Made by a program: the position numbers and the translations under genes. From Ectobius pallidus (taxonomy: Eukaryota; Arthropoda; Insecta; Blattodea; Ectobiidae), in NCBI GenBank assembly GCA_964059195.1, contig CAXKWD010000009.1, positions 147,493,890 through 147,557,889 on the forward strand: a stretch of DNA of 64,000 nucleotides, in the 5' to 3' direction. Positions 33,140 through 44,147 of the stretch are shown in pieces. The number at the start of each line of letters is the position of its first letter. The stretch's first letter is position 1. The notes beneath the pieces were generated by a model. The model did not search any database. It saw only the letters and a list, made by a program, of their open reading frames with translations, and was not told where the DNA came from.

Positions 33140-33598
33140 TAAGTACGCGCGGTAACTCATATACGCTTTATCGGATTTTCATGAAACTTGGTGTATGCAT
33201 TTATAACGTCCATGGGAAGAAACCTAATGATTTTGGACCTAATCGGTTGACCGGTACAGGAGTAATGCCCAATTTAGCGCTTATTTTATGGTAATATATT
33301 AGAAAGAATTTATCAAATGCAAATCAGTTCTCATGACAACATATTGTTTGACAGTGTTCATATAAGGCTTTGGAAGTTGCAATACAGTTAGCTATGATAA
33401 ATAACATTACCCACATATGCTTAAATAAACTTTAGACCTTTGTTCTTCCGTAAGCCCTGCTTAATGAATCCATCTGGAGCTTAACTCGGAAATCGATTAC
33501 AAAAATAACTTATTTTTTTGCATATCAAAATTGCAATTATCACTGATTAAACAAAAGTATTCTGGCACTTTGTTACATCGGTTTACCTGATTTTATTA
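33140..33598 (+). repeat. Family D copy, 5'-truncated
   Basis: Starts inside the family at GCGGTAACTCATATACGC and runs to the 3' end GTTTACCTGATTTTATT, followed by a (TTA)n tract. Confidence 0.7.
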
Positions 33599-33601
33599 TT
33601 A

Positions 33602-33647
<46 letters not shown>

Positions 33648-33652
33648 TATTA
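33599..33652. repeat. (TTA)n microsatellite
   Basis: TTATTA repeats with one interruption, continuing from the 3' end of family D. Confidence 0.85.
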
Positions 33653-33654
33653 TT

Positions 33655-34105
33655 GTCCACCGCTGTGGCTCAGGGGATGCGTCCAATCCTCTCACGCAGC
33701 GGGCCCGGGTTCGATTCCTGGTCGGGACAAGTTACCTAGGTGGGGTTTTACTGGGGTTTTTCCTCACCTTTGAGACAAATGTCGGGTAACTTTAGGCCCT
33801 TGTGGTCCCCAGATATCATCTGGCCGTCATTATCATCTTCATCCCATCCTCGCCTTGTTCTGAGTGAGTGAGTGTGTGTGTGAATGGTGTGTCTCGTCCT
33901 ATGTGTTTGTGTTGTCTCGGAGGTGGCCCCGGCATTGGGCTGATCACTCATCCGGGGAGGCCCTCCATGTCCTTGTCTGGTCAAAAAAGTATGTATGTGA
34001 TCCAAAGATAATCCCTCTCCCGACAGGTAGCGGCCCTGTAAGGCCCGGGCGGCTTAAATCCTAAAAGGGAGAGGTTAAACTTCGATAAAGAAAGAAAGAC
34101 TATTA
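33655..34105 (+). mobile_element. SINE family C, full length
   Basis: Head CCACCGCTGTGGCTCAGGGG (A-box) and CCGGGTTCGATTCCTGG (B-box), body with GTTACCTAGGTGGGG, ATATCATCTGGCCGTCATTA, TTGGGCTGATCACTCATCC and ATCCAAAGATAATC, tail (GAAA)n. Best reference copy in the window; a spurious open frame through the body occurs in every copy. Confidence 0.85.
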
Positions 34106-34109
34106 TTAT

Positions 34110-34317
34110 TATTATTTTGGATTGAAAAGTAGAGGGAAAAAGAAGAAGAGGGAAGCCCAAAGAGTGCTGGATGGATGGGGTGAAAAGGAGTATGGCGAGA
34201 AAAGGATTAAGTGAAGAAGATGCTATGGAAAGGGACTTATGGAGGCAGAAGATTGTTGTGGGATGAAGAAAAACCATTGTATTGCGGAATATTCCTTAAT
34301 AAAAATAAAAAATTAAA

Positions 34318-34358
<41 letters not shown>
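34110..34358 (+). mobile_element. LINE ORF2 3' tail plus (TTA)n
   Basis: Translation KPKERWMDGVKRSMARKGLS then EEDAMERDLWRQKIVVG and stop: a LINE endpiece of a family different from 19370. It is preceded and followed by TTA microsatellites, a usual 3' end for such LINEs. Confidence 0.65.
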
Positions 34359-34554
34359 CGTATGGGCACGTGGCCTCCAGTGAGCAGTAAAGTTAACTTA
34401 TAATGAGTAAATACAGATAAGCATGCCCTTGACATTCCCGTTTGTAACAAAAGGAAATTCGCATCCACATTAACAATTCTGCCGTGATTTCTGGCTTTGG
34501 AAATAATATTAATACTCAGGTCACTTAACTATATCTGTTAGTACTATTTTGCAA
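34359..34554. other. Short unassigned linker
   Basis: Nothing recognised. Confidence 0.3.
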
Positions 34555-34685
34555 ATAAGCGCGAGGTGGCCGAGATGGTAGCGTCTACTCGCATTCGGGA
34601 AGTCCCGTCTTGAAACCCGTGGCCGAAAATTTTGATTTGGGTTTTCCCCCAGTCGTAAAGGCAAGCGCAACACTTAAATGGCGTG
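34555..34685 (+). mobile_element. SINE B, head only
   Basis: GAGGTGGCCGAGATGGTAGCG and GTCTTGAAACCCGTGGCCG boxes, then CCCCCAGTCGTAAAGGCAAG; 3' body absent. Confidence 0.65.
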
Positions 34686-34784
34686 ATGAATTTTAACATT
34701 TAATTTTTTATCAAAATGAGTCTATTTTACAAGGATATATAGCCTATAGGCCTACATTCATTAATCCTAGATTATTGTACCTGT

Positions 34785-35040
34785 TGGATATTACATGACA
34801 ATATTATAGGAGAAAAATTCCTCTGAGACTGGGATTTGAACCCAGGACCTCTGGCTATTCGCGCCAATGCTCTACCAACTGAGCTAAGCCAGAGTTCATT
34901 TCACAGCGCCAGATGGAACCTCTCACCTATAGGCAAGGATAGACAAAGGTCCTGGGTTCAAATCCCAGTGTCAGAGGAATTTTTCTCCTATAAGTTAATA
35001 TTCTCATGTAATATCCAACAGAGACAATAATCCGTGGTTC
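34785..35040. mobile_element. SINE A pair, head to head (minus then plus)
   Basis: 34785-34925 is a minus copy with the complete tRNA-like body (minus strand TTAGCTCAGTTGGTAGAGC, anticodon-arm TGGC/GCCA, GGTTCAAATCCCAG). 34926-35040 is a plus fragment from the B-box to the 3' end GAATTTTTCTCCTATAAGTT. The tRNA-like part folds with a 6-pair acceptor-like stem but has C at position 33, so it is a SINE head and not a tRNA gene. Confidence 0.7.
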
Positions 35041-35329
35041 ATGAATGTATACATATGAGCCTCTTAAAGCCCAAGTGGTGTAACTCACATTACTGCTGTT
35101 CTGAGATATTGAAGGTTTTGTCTCTCTCCAAGTACATGGCTTTATGGACAGCATAAAATTGTGCTCCTGCCTACAGGGTTGCTATGCAAGTTATGACTTA
35201 CACCATTTGCGCTATTAATAGAAGAACACTTTCTGAATTGGATCCTGACCATAACTAAAAAAATCCAAAACTGGAGTTACACCACTTGGGCTTTAAGGGG
35301 CTCAGATATATATATATATGACATAACTT

Positions 35330-35440
35330 GTAGAGTGAAGTGAACTATGGCTTAGCTCAGTTGGTAGAGCATTGGCACAGATAGCCAGAGGTCCTGGGTT
35401 CAAATCTCAGTGTCAAAGGAATTTTCTCCTATAATATAGG
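35330..35440 (+). mobile_element. SINE A, plus copy
   Basis: CTTAGCTCAGTTGGTAGAGC, AGATAGCCAGAGGTCC and GGGTTCAAATCTCAG, then AAGGAATTTTCTCCTATAAT. Confidence 0.75.
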
Positions 35441-35644
35441 ACTCCGTAAGAGGAATTTTTCTCCTACGATATACTCTGTATATACTTGTATTTATTCATA
35501 GTCCAAGAAATCTCATCTAATTACCTTTTTGTCATTTCGAAAGACAATGGAATTTAAGAAAAACACTTCATTTCCAAAGAAAACACAATGGCCAATTGGT
35601 TTCGACTTTTCTTTTTAACATTTTAAGATTTACAATATTGTAAA

Positions 35645-36026
35645 TTCCGGGTTCGATTCCTGATCGGAATAAGATTCTTATATGGGGCTTTTTTCACGGT
35701 TTTTCCTACCAATGTCGGGTAACTTTATACCCTTGTGGTCCCCAGATATCATCTGTCCGTCATTATTATCTTCATCTCTTCCTCGCCTTGTTCAGAGTGA
35801 GTCTATGTGTGAATGGTGTGTCTTGTCCTATGTGTTCGTGTTGTCTCGGAGGTGGCCCCGTCATTGGGCTGATCACTCATCCGGGCAGGCCCTCCATGTC
35901 CTTGTCTGGTCAAAAAAGTATGTATGTGATCCAAAGATAATCTCCCTCCCGACAGGTCGCGGCCCGGGCGGTTTGGGTCGCTTAAATCCTAAGAGAGAGA
36001 GTTAAAACTAAGCTAAAGAAAGAAAT
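35645..36026 (+). mobile_element. SINE C, 5'-truncated
   Basis: Begins at the B-box (CCGGGTTCGATTCCTGATCGG) and continues through the body to AAAGAAAGAAA. Followed at once by the same LINE RT fragment that flanks the SINE C copy at 20626. Confidence 0.75.
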
Positions 36027-36029
36027 ATG

Positions 36030-36125
36030 GTAAGTTACTTCTGTCGAGATTAACCCCTTATGCGGACGAAATCATTGGACATCACCAATGTGGATTTAGG
36101 CGAAATAGATCAACCATTGATCATA
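36030..36125 (+). mobile_element. LINE RT fragment (copy 3)
   Basis: Encodes LLSRLTPYADEIIGHHQ and GFRRNRSTID, as at 20522 and 21085. Then a short second SINE C tail (36127-36165). Confidence 0.65.
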
Positions 36126-36165
36126 ATAGGGGGAAGGTAAATTACGATAAAGAAAGAAAGAAATT

Positions 36166-36524
36166 CCGGGAGATTACGGTAAATCCGGAGACTGGTGTTG
36201 ATCAAATGCCAGCTGCGATAAAACTTGTCATAACAGGAACTGTAATCAGTGAAGTGCTACTGAACCGTGACGTTGAGTAGCCTCTCCACATCCGGTCACA
36301 ATTATTCAGAAAATTGGAGTCAAATTGAAATTCAGTTGCACAGTAAGATGTAGATGGCGCCAAGCCCGCTTGTTTATTCCATTGTTTGGATGCATGCGCA
36401 GTGAATACCAAACGATGCGATATTATCACACACACACACACCTGCGCGCGCAGTCCCCCATATTACTGCACTTATCATGAAAATTGGTGAATAAGAAATT
36501 CGAGTCCAGAAGTCGATTTAATAA
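36166..36524. other. Unassigned sequence with (CA)n
   Basis: A short CA repeat at 36427-36442; otherwise nothing recognised. Confidence 0.35.
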
Positions 36525-36585
36525 AATCTGGTAAACTGTTGTAACAAAGTTCCAGAATGCTTTCGTTTAATCAGTGATACCTGCA
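36525..36585 (-). repeat. Family D 3'-end fragment
   Basis: AAATCTGGTAAACTG then AGAATGCTTTCGTTTAATCA; its last ~38 bp are repeated at 36925 on the other side of a LINE tail. Confidence 0.65.
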
Positions 36586-36800
36586 GACAGATGGGCCTAT
36601 GCCACCACGATCTGGGACCCAAGAAGAGGGAGACCGAGAAGGAGATGGGCTCAGGACTTCATAGAAGTGATAGGACCTCAATGGTCACGAGTAGCAAGGG
36701 ATAGGAGGGAGTGGAAAAATCACAATTTTAGGTTTAGAATAAAATGTTGACATAATCTAGAAATTAAAAGTGAAGTGAAGTGAATTAGGGAAAAAGTACA
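36586..36800 (+). mobile_element. LINE ORF2 tail (PRRGRPRRRWAQDF type)
   Basis: Reads DRWAYATTIWDPRRGRPRRR then WAQDFIEVIGPQWSRVARD, RREWKNHNFRF and a stop, then a (GTGAA)n-like 3' end. A third LINE tail type in this window. Confidence 0.65.
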
Positions 36801-36924
36801 GGACACCCATTCTAGACTCAAAATGGAACACAAGCTACACACAGTAACTAACAGTTAAAGTAAAATCTCAAATCCGAGCATGCACACAGGAAATAGATCA
36901 CCCCGTGTGTACAAACTGAGCTAA

Positions 36925-37698
36925 CAAAGTGCCAGAATGCTTTCGTTTAATCAGTGATAATTGCAGAAAATAAGTTATTTTTGTAATTGATTTCCGAGTT
37001 AAGCTCCAGATCAATTCATTAAGCAGGGCTTACCGAAGAACAAAGGTCTAGTCTGATAAGTATATCTGAAGGAATATGTGGGTAGTGTTATTTGTCAAAG
37101 CTAACTGATGCAACTTCCAAAGCTGTTTATGAACAGTCTAAAACAATATGTTGTCATGATAACTGATTTGCATTGATAAATTCTTTCCAATAACAATAAT
37201 AATATAATATAATAATAATATCAATAGGCTCCTTCCCATGGACGTTATAAATGCGTATACCAAATTTCATGAAAATCCTATAAACCGTATTTGAGTTATG
37301 GCGCCTTCCTAATGTATTACCATAAAAATAGGAAATAAATCGGGCATTATTCCAGTACCGGTGAACAGATTTGGTCCAAAATGAATATGCTTCTTCCCAT
37401 GGACGTTATAAATGTGTATACCAAATTTCATGAAAATCCGATAAAGCGTATTTGAGTTATCGCGCCTTCCTAATATATTACCATAAAAAAGGCAATAAAT
37501 TGGGCATTATTCCGGTACCGGTCAACAGATTTGGTCCAAAATGAATAGGCTTCTTCCCATGGACGTTACAAATGCGTATACCAAGTTTCATGAAAATCCG
37601 ATACAGCGTATTTGAGTTGTCGCGCGTACAGACACACAGGTAGACGGACAGACATTTTCCCGTCCACCACACAATCTCATAAAGTACCATTCTGGCAC

Positions 37699-37703
<5 letters not shown>
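36925..37703 (-). repeat. Family D copy with internal triplication
   Basis: Full 3' end (CAGAATGCTTTCGTTTAATC) to 5' end (ATTCTGGCACTTAATAA). The ~125-bp block with TTCTTCCCATGGACG and GGTCCAAAATGAATA occurs three times in tandem (about 37225-37630). Confidence 0.7.
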
Positions 37704-37741
<38 letters not shown>

Positions 37742-37752
37742 TAATAATAATA
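37704..37752. repeat. (ATA)n microsatellite
   Basis: AATAAT repeats adjoining the 5' end of family D. Confidence 0.85.
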
Positions 37753-38060
37753 GCAGCGACAGAGAGAGACAAATTCTAGGAAAGGAGCTCGCTAACAAAC
37801 GGAAGGGTCCTGTGCAAGTAGCATGCTAACAGCTTAATTAAGTTCATTTGTATAATATTTTGTAGAAGCTGCAGGACAACACCGTACCTACTTAGCTAAG
37901 CCGGCAATAGCTGCACAACACAATTTTAACTTTTTTCATTACAAGGAGTGAAATTATTTTTCTTTTACAAATTCCCTTGTCCCAAAATGGAATTTGCAAT
38001 AAAAGATCTATCACTTCCGTTTTCTGTGACAACCACATAGATATTTAAAAAATGTTACGC
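37753..38060. other. Unassigned intron stretch
   Basis: Nothing recognised. Confidence 0.3.
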
Positions 38061-38770
38061 TAATAAGTGCCAGAATGGTACTTTCTGAGATTTTGTGGTG
38101 AACGGGAAAATGTCTGTCCGTGTGTCTGTATGCACGATAACTCGAATGCGCTTTATCGGATTTTCATGAAACTTGGTATACGAATTTATAACGTCCTTAT
38201 GAAGAAGCCTATTGATATTGGCCCAAATCTGTTGACCGGTACCGGAGTAAAGCCCAATTTAGTGCCTATTTTATGGTAATATATTAGAAAGAATTTATCA
38301 AATGCAAATCAGTTATCATGACAACATATTGCTTCACAGTGTTCATATACAGCTTTGGAAGTTGCAATAGGCCTACAGGTAGCTTTGACAAATAACACTA
38401 TTATTTCACATATGCTTATCAAACTAGACCGTTAAACTGATATGGTAATGCCTTGGACTCGCATTCTGGGATCCATAGTTCAAATCCCGTAGTCGGCCAC
38501 TTTGATTTGTTTGTTGTATTTTTATGTGAGTGTGCGATTGTCAAGATATCACAAATCTGTATAGTTCTGCAGATGTTGGAAGATTTTAATCTAATTTTTT
38601 TTTTAAATTAGACCTTTGTTCTTCCGTAAGCTCTGGTTAATGAACCAATCTGGAGCTTAACTCGGAACTCAATTTTTAAAAACTTATATTCTGCATACCA
38701 TAATTGCAATTATCACTGATTAAACAAAAGCACTCTGGCACTTTGTTACATCAGTTTACCTGATTTTATT
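38061..38770 (+). repeat. Family D copy interrupted by a SINE B-like piece
   Basis: 5' part to 38425 (TTATCAAACTAGACC), then a SINE B-type head (ATGGTAATGCCTTGGACTCG, GTTCAAATCCCGTAG) to about 38600, then the rest from AATTAGACCTTTGTTCTTCC to the 3' end. The repeated AACTAGACC/AATTAGACC is consistent with a target duplication. Confidence 0.65.
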
Positions 38771-39660
38771 AAGTGCCAGTATGGTACTTTATGAGATTGT
38801 GTGGTGGACGAAAAAATGTCTGTCCGTCTGTCTGTCCGTGTGTCTGTACGCACCATAACTCAAATACGCTTTTTCGGATTTTCATGAAACTTGGAAAACA
38901 CATTTATAATGTCCATGGGAAGATCCCTATTGATATTGAACCAAATCGGTTCACCGGTACCGGAGTAATGCCCAATTTAGTGCCTATTTTAATAGATTAT
39001 GGCGCCTTTCTAATAGAAAGGCGCCATCACTCAAATACGCTGTATCGGATTTCCATGAAACTTGGTATACCCATTTATGACGTCCATAAGAAGTGCCTTA
39101 TTGAATTTGAACCTAATCTGTTGACCGGTACCGGAGTAAAACCCAATTTAGTGTGTATTTTAAAGACGCGGTAACTCAAATACGCTTTACCGGATTTTTA
39201 TGAAACTTGGTATACACATTTATAATGTCCATGGGAAGACGTCTATTCATAATGGATAAAATCGGTTGACCTGTTTCGGAGTAATGCTCAATTTAGTGTC
39301 TATTTTATGGTAATATACGTATTCGAAAGAATTTATAAAAAAATGAAAATCAGCTATCTTGACAACATAGCCTATTGTTTTACTGTGATCTTATAAGGCC
39401 TTGGAAATTAAAATACAGGTAGCTATGACAAAAAACATATTGATTTACATGCGCTTATCCAACTAGACCGTTAAAATGACCCAGGTGGCCGAGATGGTAG
39501 ACCTTTCTTCTTCCGTAAGCCCTGCTTAACGAATAAATCTGGAGCTTAACTTGGAAATCAATTTAAAAAAAAACACATTCTGCATATCATGATTGCAGTC
39601 GTAACTGATTAAAAAAAAACATACTGGCACTTTGTTACATCAGTTTACCTGATTTTATTA
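38771..39660 (+). repeat. Family D copy with internal tandem units
   Basis: Starts AAGTGCCAGTATGGTAC directly after the 3' end of the previous copy, giving head-to-tail D elements. The TTTCATGAAACTTGG...TAGTG block occurs three times (38880, 39049, 39200). A short GGTGGCCGAGATGGTAGACC SINE B scrap sits at 39482. Confidence 0.65.
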
Positions 39661-40205
39661 TTATTATTTTTTTTTTAAATAAAACATGAATATTTTACAA
39701 TGTTTACTCAGTGTAGTCAGCAGGGATGTTAGGGGATCATTTTCCAACATATCTCCTTTCCGTATAAGAGGGTGTATCAATAAATAACTGGTTATTTATG
39801 ATACACCCTCGTATGCTGGTATAAAACTTTCACCGCGTTTCCCAGCGTCGGTGGAAAGAAGTTAAGATGGAGCCCAACACCTCACACGCCCTTAACAACG
39901 TCTCCAAAATTTCAATCCAGGCTAGTTACAGTGCTATAAGTCAAGGATTTATTTAAATTTCACATCAATTTCATAATCGCAGCTAATAATCATGACTAAT
40001 AAAACAACAGCGTTATTCATACTTTGATGTGTGTGTGTTTTTTTTTTATTTCAGCTGTGTTTACACAGTGCATATAATATGAATTTAGGCCAAATCGCTC
40101 CAGGGATGTAGCGCCACGGAGTTTTTAATACTTATAACTAGATACGTGTCGATTTGACACTGGTTATAAATTAAATCCTTAATTGTTTTCATACTCCTTT
40201 TAGCT
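39661..40205. other. Unassigned stretch with a strong palindrome
   Basis: 39770-39810: GAGGGTGTATCAATAAATAAC and GTTATTTATGATACACCCTC form a ~20-bp hairpin. Remainder not recognised. Confidence 0.5.
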
Positions 40206-40495
40206 GCGATGCCATATCAGGAGTTCGGGATCTGCGTCTATACAGTAGGGTAGGCCATGGAACTATTGATTGTCAATTGTTTCTATTTAATGGAGTAAAT
40301 TTCAACTGATACTAATTTAAATGGATATGATACAGGATGACATGGTGAGGATGATTCATGGTATGTAAATATCCAATTCGGCATTTGCCTTTACGACTGG
40401 GGAAACCATGAAAAAACCCATGTCAAATTGGCCTACCACGGGATTTGAACCTGGGACCTCCCGAATGCCAGTCCAAGATGTTACCATGTGTTATA
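40206..40495 (-). mobile_element. SINE B, near full length
   Basis: Minus copy with CCATGGAACTATTGATTGTC (3' part), ATGCCGAATTGGATATTTAC body and head GGTTCAAATCCCGTGG. The head is broken before the A-box. Confidence 0.75.
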
Positions 40496-41167
40496 TTGTG
40501 CATCGAAACACATAAGTTAATTCTTTCATTTCTATGTTTACTTGTTCATTTATAAAGGAATGTTCAGAATTTTTAAAAAAAAAGTTCATTTCGCTCTTCA
40601 TTTTGAAACGGAACCAGTAAATAAAAATCCTTACACATAAGTCGTTTTTAATTACTTCAAGGAACATTCTTGCAAAATTGGAAGAAAATCGAACAACACG
40701 TTTGGTCATGACGGCGTTACAGAGAAACAGATGAATCGCGGAACAGGAGCTCGATTCGCGGCTCAATTGTTTTCAGCGCCAGCTGATCCCAGGAATACAG
40801 GAGGCCCTGTACGTGTGTATGTGGTCAGCATCATGTTTTCAAGCCAGTTGATCCCAGGAAAACAGGAGGCCCTGTACGTGTGTATGTGGTCAGCATCATG
40901 TTAACATTGGTGAGTGACACGTACTGCAATTATCTGCATGAGGCACGAACACCGAACCCGGCGGCACGACCTTCAATGAGCCCCACCTCAAGAAAACACG
41001 GGATTGGCAAACACACTGACATTAAGGTATGCAAACATGAAATCAGTAGTACTTTACTCATTTTGAAGTTAACAGAACCCCAAAGACGAAATTTTGAATT
41101 CCCGAAAAATGTCCTCCAATTTAGTTTGAAACAGACATCAACAAGAACGTGGAACCCAGCGAGGTCT
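40496..41167. other. Unassigned, with 68-bp tandem duplication
   Basis: About 40772-40905 has two copies of a unit containing CAGGAGGCCCTGTACGTGTG and TATGTGGTCAGCATCATGTT. An open frame at 40880-41341 is made of this unit, unique sequence, a TTTC repeat and SINE B, so I do not call it a gene. Confidence 0.45.
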
Positions 41168-41171
41168 TTTT

Positions 41172-41212
<41 letters not shown>

Positions 41213-41213
41213 A
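41168..41213. repeat. (TTTC)n microsatellite
   Basis: Eleven or so CTTT units. Confidence 0.9.
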
Positions 41214-41224
41214 GCTATGTTTAT

Positions 41225-41345
41225 ACACCTTTTAGCAATGGGGCCATATCAGAAGTTCGGAATGTGTGTCTATACAGTAGGGTAGGCCATGGAACTATTG
41301 ATTGTCAATTATTTCTATTGTCGGTGTATTTAATGGAGTAAATTT
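41225..41345 (-). mobile_element. SINE B 3' fragment
   Basis: CCATATCAGAAGTTCGGAATG, GGTAGGCCATGGAACTATTG and TTTAATGGAGTAAATTT, then directly into SINE C. Confidence 0.65.
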
Positions 41346-41346
41346 C

Positions 41347-41778
41347 TATCTTTCCTTGTCTTAATTTTACCTCTACCTTTTGGAATTTTAAGCGATCCCG
41401 GACCTTACAGGGCCACGACCTGTCAGGAGAGAGATTATGTATCGAACTAATACATACTTTTTTGACCAGACAAGGACATGGACGGCCTCCTCGGATGAGT
41501 GATCAGCCCAATGCCGGGGCCACCTCCGAGACAACACGAACACATAGGACGAGACACACCTGTCACACATACACTCACTACAAACAAGGCGAGGATGGGA
41601 TGAAGATGATAATGACGGCCGGGGACCACAAGGGGCTAAAGTTACCCGACATTTGTCTCACAGATGAGGAAAAACTCTAGAAAAAACCCCTCCTAGGTAA
41701 CTTGTCCCGACCAGGATTAGAACGCGGGCCCGCTGCGTGAGAGAAGCGAACGCATCCCCTACGCCACAGCGTTGGACG
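41347..41778 (-). mobile_element. SINE C, near full length
   Basis: TTTC-type tail at left, body, and head ACGCCACAGCGTTGGACGG at right. The B-box is altered (GGATTAGAACGCGGG on the plus strand). Confidence 0.75.
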
Positions 41779-42659
41779 GTTGTTTATACTAAGAGCTAAA
41801 ACTTTTATTTGAAACATTTTTTCGAATAAAAAAATTCTTTGCAATATGGCCCGTTTTAACAGAAAATCGTACGGAAACAAAAATGTTGTATTTGGGTTAG
41901 GTACCTTTCAGGGATGTGACATGAAAATTGGCGACGACTTTCTCTTATTTTTAAGGGACTTCACAAGAAGAAAATTTCGTTTGTCGCGATTTTCTCGAAA
42001 ACGGCTCCGTCTAAGAGGAACTTTTATTTGGGCAGAGAAAGTTATATGAGTTTGACATCAGATTTATAATTCAAGCTGTCTAAAAAATTATACCTTTCTC
42101 AATTGCTTGAAAATCGAAGAGAAAATGAACTGGCCAACAACATTTTCATTAAATTAACGTATACAAGAAAGTTATTAAAAAGGTGTTACATTCATAATTA
42201 CAAGATTCCGGAACATCCAAATTTATGAACACGCTTTATATATTAACATGGTGATTCAGTTTATTAATAACTTAGGTACTTCTATAGATTTAAAAGTTTG
42301 CCGTTCACAAAAAGCAAGACCGATACGCCGGGTTTTCGTGTTTTCTCAGCATTAAATCTTTCACACAATACTTAATTATCAGCTGAAAGGTAAAAATGCT
42401 TATATTTCATCGTTCCTGTCTCCTGCTTGCCATTTCTTTATAATTGCGTTTTGCTTTTTCAATTACAAGAAGATAGCAAATTAAAAAAAGATGGAATGGT
42501 CCAGCGTTTACCAGAAACACACAGCGTTTGCCTTATTTAATTATCAGGTAATTGAATCTATTACCCGAGGACTTGTCGCATTCGTCATGTCTGCTTGTTA
42601 CCGGCAATACAGGGTGTGCCAAAACTCAGGTGTCTGTAATTTCCACCACTCTAGATAGA
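41779..42659. other. Unassigned, shares two modules with 50700-50870
   Basis: TTATACTAAGAGCTAAAACT (41795) and GCGATTTTCTCGAAAACGGC (41985) both occur near 50770-50850 but in the opposite order. No gene recognised. Confidence 0.4.
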
Positions 42660-42667
42660 TATATAAG

Positions 42668-43588
42668 TAGGGACCGGATTCTTAGGTTTTTACCTATTTT
42701 TTTCCTTGCTTCCAAAACAAAAAGCGCTCATACACTTTTTCGAATCATGTCCATAGGATTCACCCACATTAATTCTGTGGCACCTAAAAATACCTAAATG
42801 GGGTATAAAAACCTAAATATACCTAAACGGGATATAAAACCTAAAATAACTAATTTAGGCTCCTTTTTCGTCTTTTTTGTTTGTCAGTTGAAAAATCAAT
42901 ATTTTGCGGGGAGAGAATTTAATTATTGTCGGATAGAAATTAATACCACCAACGTTTCGTTCAACCCATTGTCGTCTAGGATGGACAGTATCTAGAGAGG
43001 AAGTGTAAGAGTACCGGCGTATTCCTTTTGAAATACAGTATTCGTATGAACAACCATTGTTGCCGTGTATGCCTAGTTGATCTGTTGTGCGGTTATCAAG
43101 CGTAACAACCGAAGAAAGGGAAATAATCAGTTTCACATTATCCACATCCAACGATAAAGTATTTTACTCACTAAATTAGAAGCATCGGATTCGAATCCTG
43201 AGAAGAGTAGTGTCTAGATACAGTATTAACTATTAACTAATAGATAACAGGAAGAACTTCACAGTTGAGAATCTTGAAAGATATTTAGTGATATACTGTA
43301 ACCAGGAAATGTGAGGCAATCTTATTTTCACTGCTTCTTTTGATTGTTTATGCGTTCTTTCTTCAATTGTATAATATTGTACTAAAGCAAGTTTACACAC
43401 ATTTAAGTAAATTTTGTTAAGTTAAACTTTACAAATATTATGTATAGAATCCTATGTAGCACATTCAAATTCATTAAACCAATTATTCTACCCGAAAACG
43501 ATATTTTGGACAAAAAACCTAAAAAAACTATTTCACCTAATGGAAAACCTAAAACAGTATTTTTAAAAACCTAAAAAACCGGTCCCTA
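42668..43588 (+). mobile_element. hAT family G, full length
   Basis: 921 bp with ends TAGGGACCGGATTCTTAGG / CCTAAAAAACCGGTCCCTA and a perfect TSD TATATAAG (42660-42667, 43589-43596). Subterminal ACCTAAA motifs repeat at both ends. No long ORF, so non-autonomous. Confidence 0.88.
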
Positions 43589-43592
43589 TATA

Positions 43593-43752
43593 TAAGCATT
43601 CATGAACCACAGATTGTCTCTGTTGGACATTACATGAGAATAGTATAGGAGAAAAATTCCTCCGGCACTGCGACTTGAGCCCATGACCTTTGGCTAATCG
43701 CGCCAATGCTCTAACAACTGAGATAAGCCGGAGCTCAATTCACAGCGCCAGA
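43593..43752 (-). mobile_element. SINE A, minus copy
   Basis: 3' end CATTCATGAACCACAGATTG, then TATAGGAGAAAAATTCCTCC, degenerate B-box, GCTCTAACAACTGAGATAAG A-box and GCGCCAGA leader. Confidence 0.75.
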
Positions 43753-44147
43753 AATATCAGTCCACACACCTGCAGAACTTTTAATTTGCAAAAAAAATCT
43801 TGGCATTTTGCACACTTTATTAAAATGTTAACCCGAATTAAAGTTTAAAATTTGATTTTAATATCTCAATTTAGATATTACTTCATTTAATTTATTTTTA
43901 AAAACCGAAACTTAAATATATCTATCAGATATTAAAACATGAACCTGAATTTTTTACTTGATATACTTTGATTATTGCTTTACACATTAACTGATGGATT
44001 TTAAAATATTGTTTATACTTTTGTTTTAAAGATATTTTACCTAAAACAATTAAAATTTTAAATAACTGTCCTATGATTATGCTACTTTTTAAATAAATAA
44101 GGCCTATACTAAAATCTGTTTAGGAATTTTATTGCACACTTTATAAA
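43753..44147. other. Unassigned, very AT-rich
   Basis: Nothing recognised. Confidence 0.3.

Noticed and set aside
33864..34064. Recurrent frame containing RRWPRHWADHS...LVWSKKYVCDPK (several places)
   Set aside because: It is the body of SINE C read in one frame; copies carry different frameshifts and the same frame appears wherever the SINE occurs.
34800..34900. Possible tRNA gene (minus strand)
   Set aside because: The cloverleaf-like part has the same flanks as other SINE A copies, a C at position 33 and a degenerate acceptor stem, so it is a SINE head.
37478..37798. Recurrent frame with MVLYEIVWWTGKCLSV (also 5786, 38067, 38773, 48481)
   Set aside because: Translation of family D; frames are broken differently in each copy and include microsatellite leucines.
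40880..41341. 153-codon open frame
   Set aside because: Built from a tandem duplication, unique intron sequence, a TTTC microsatellite and part of SINE B; no domain recognised.
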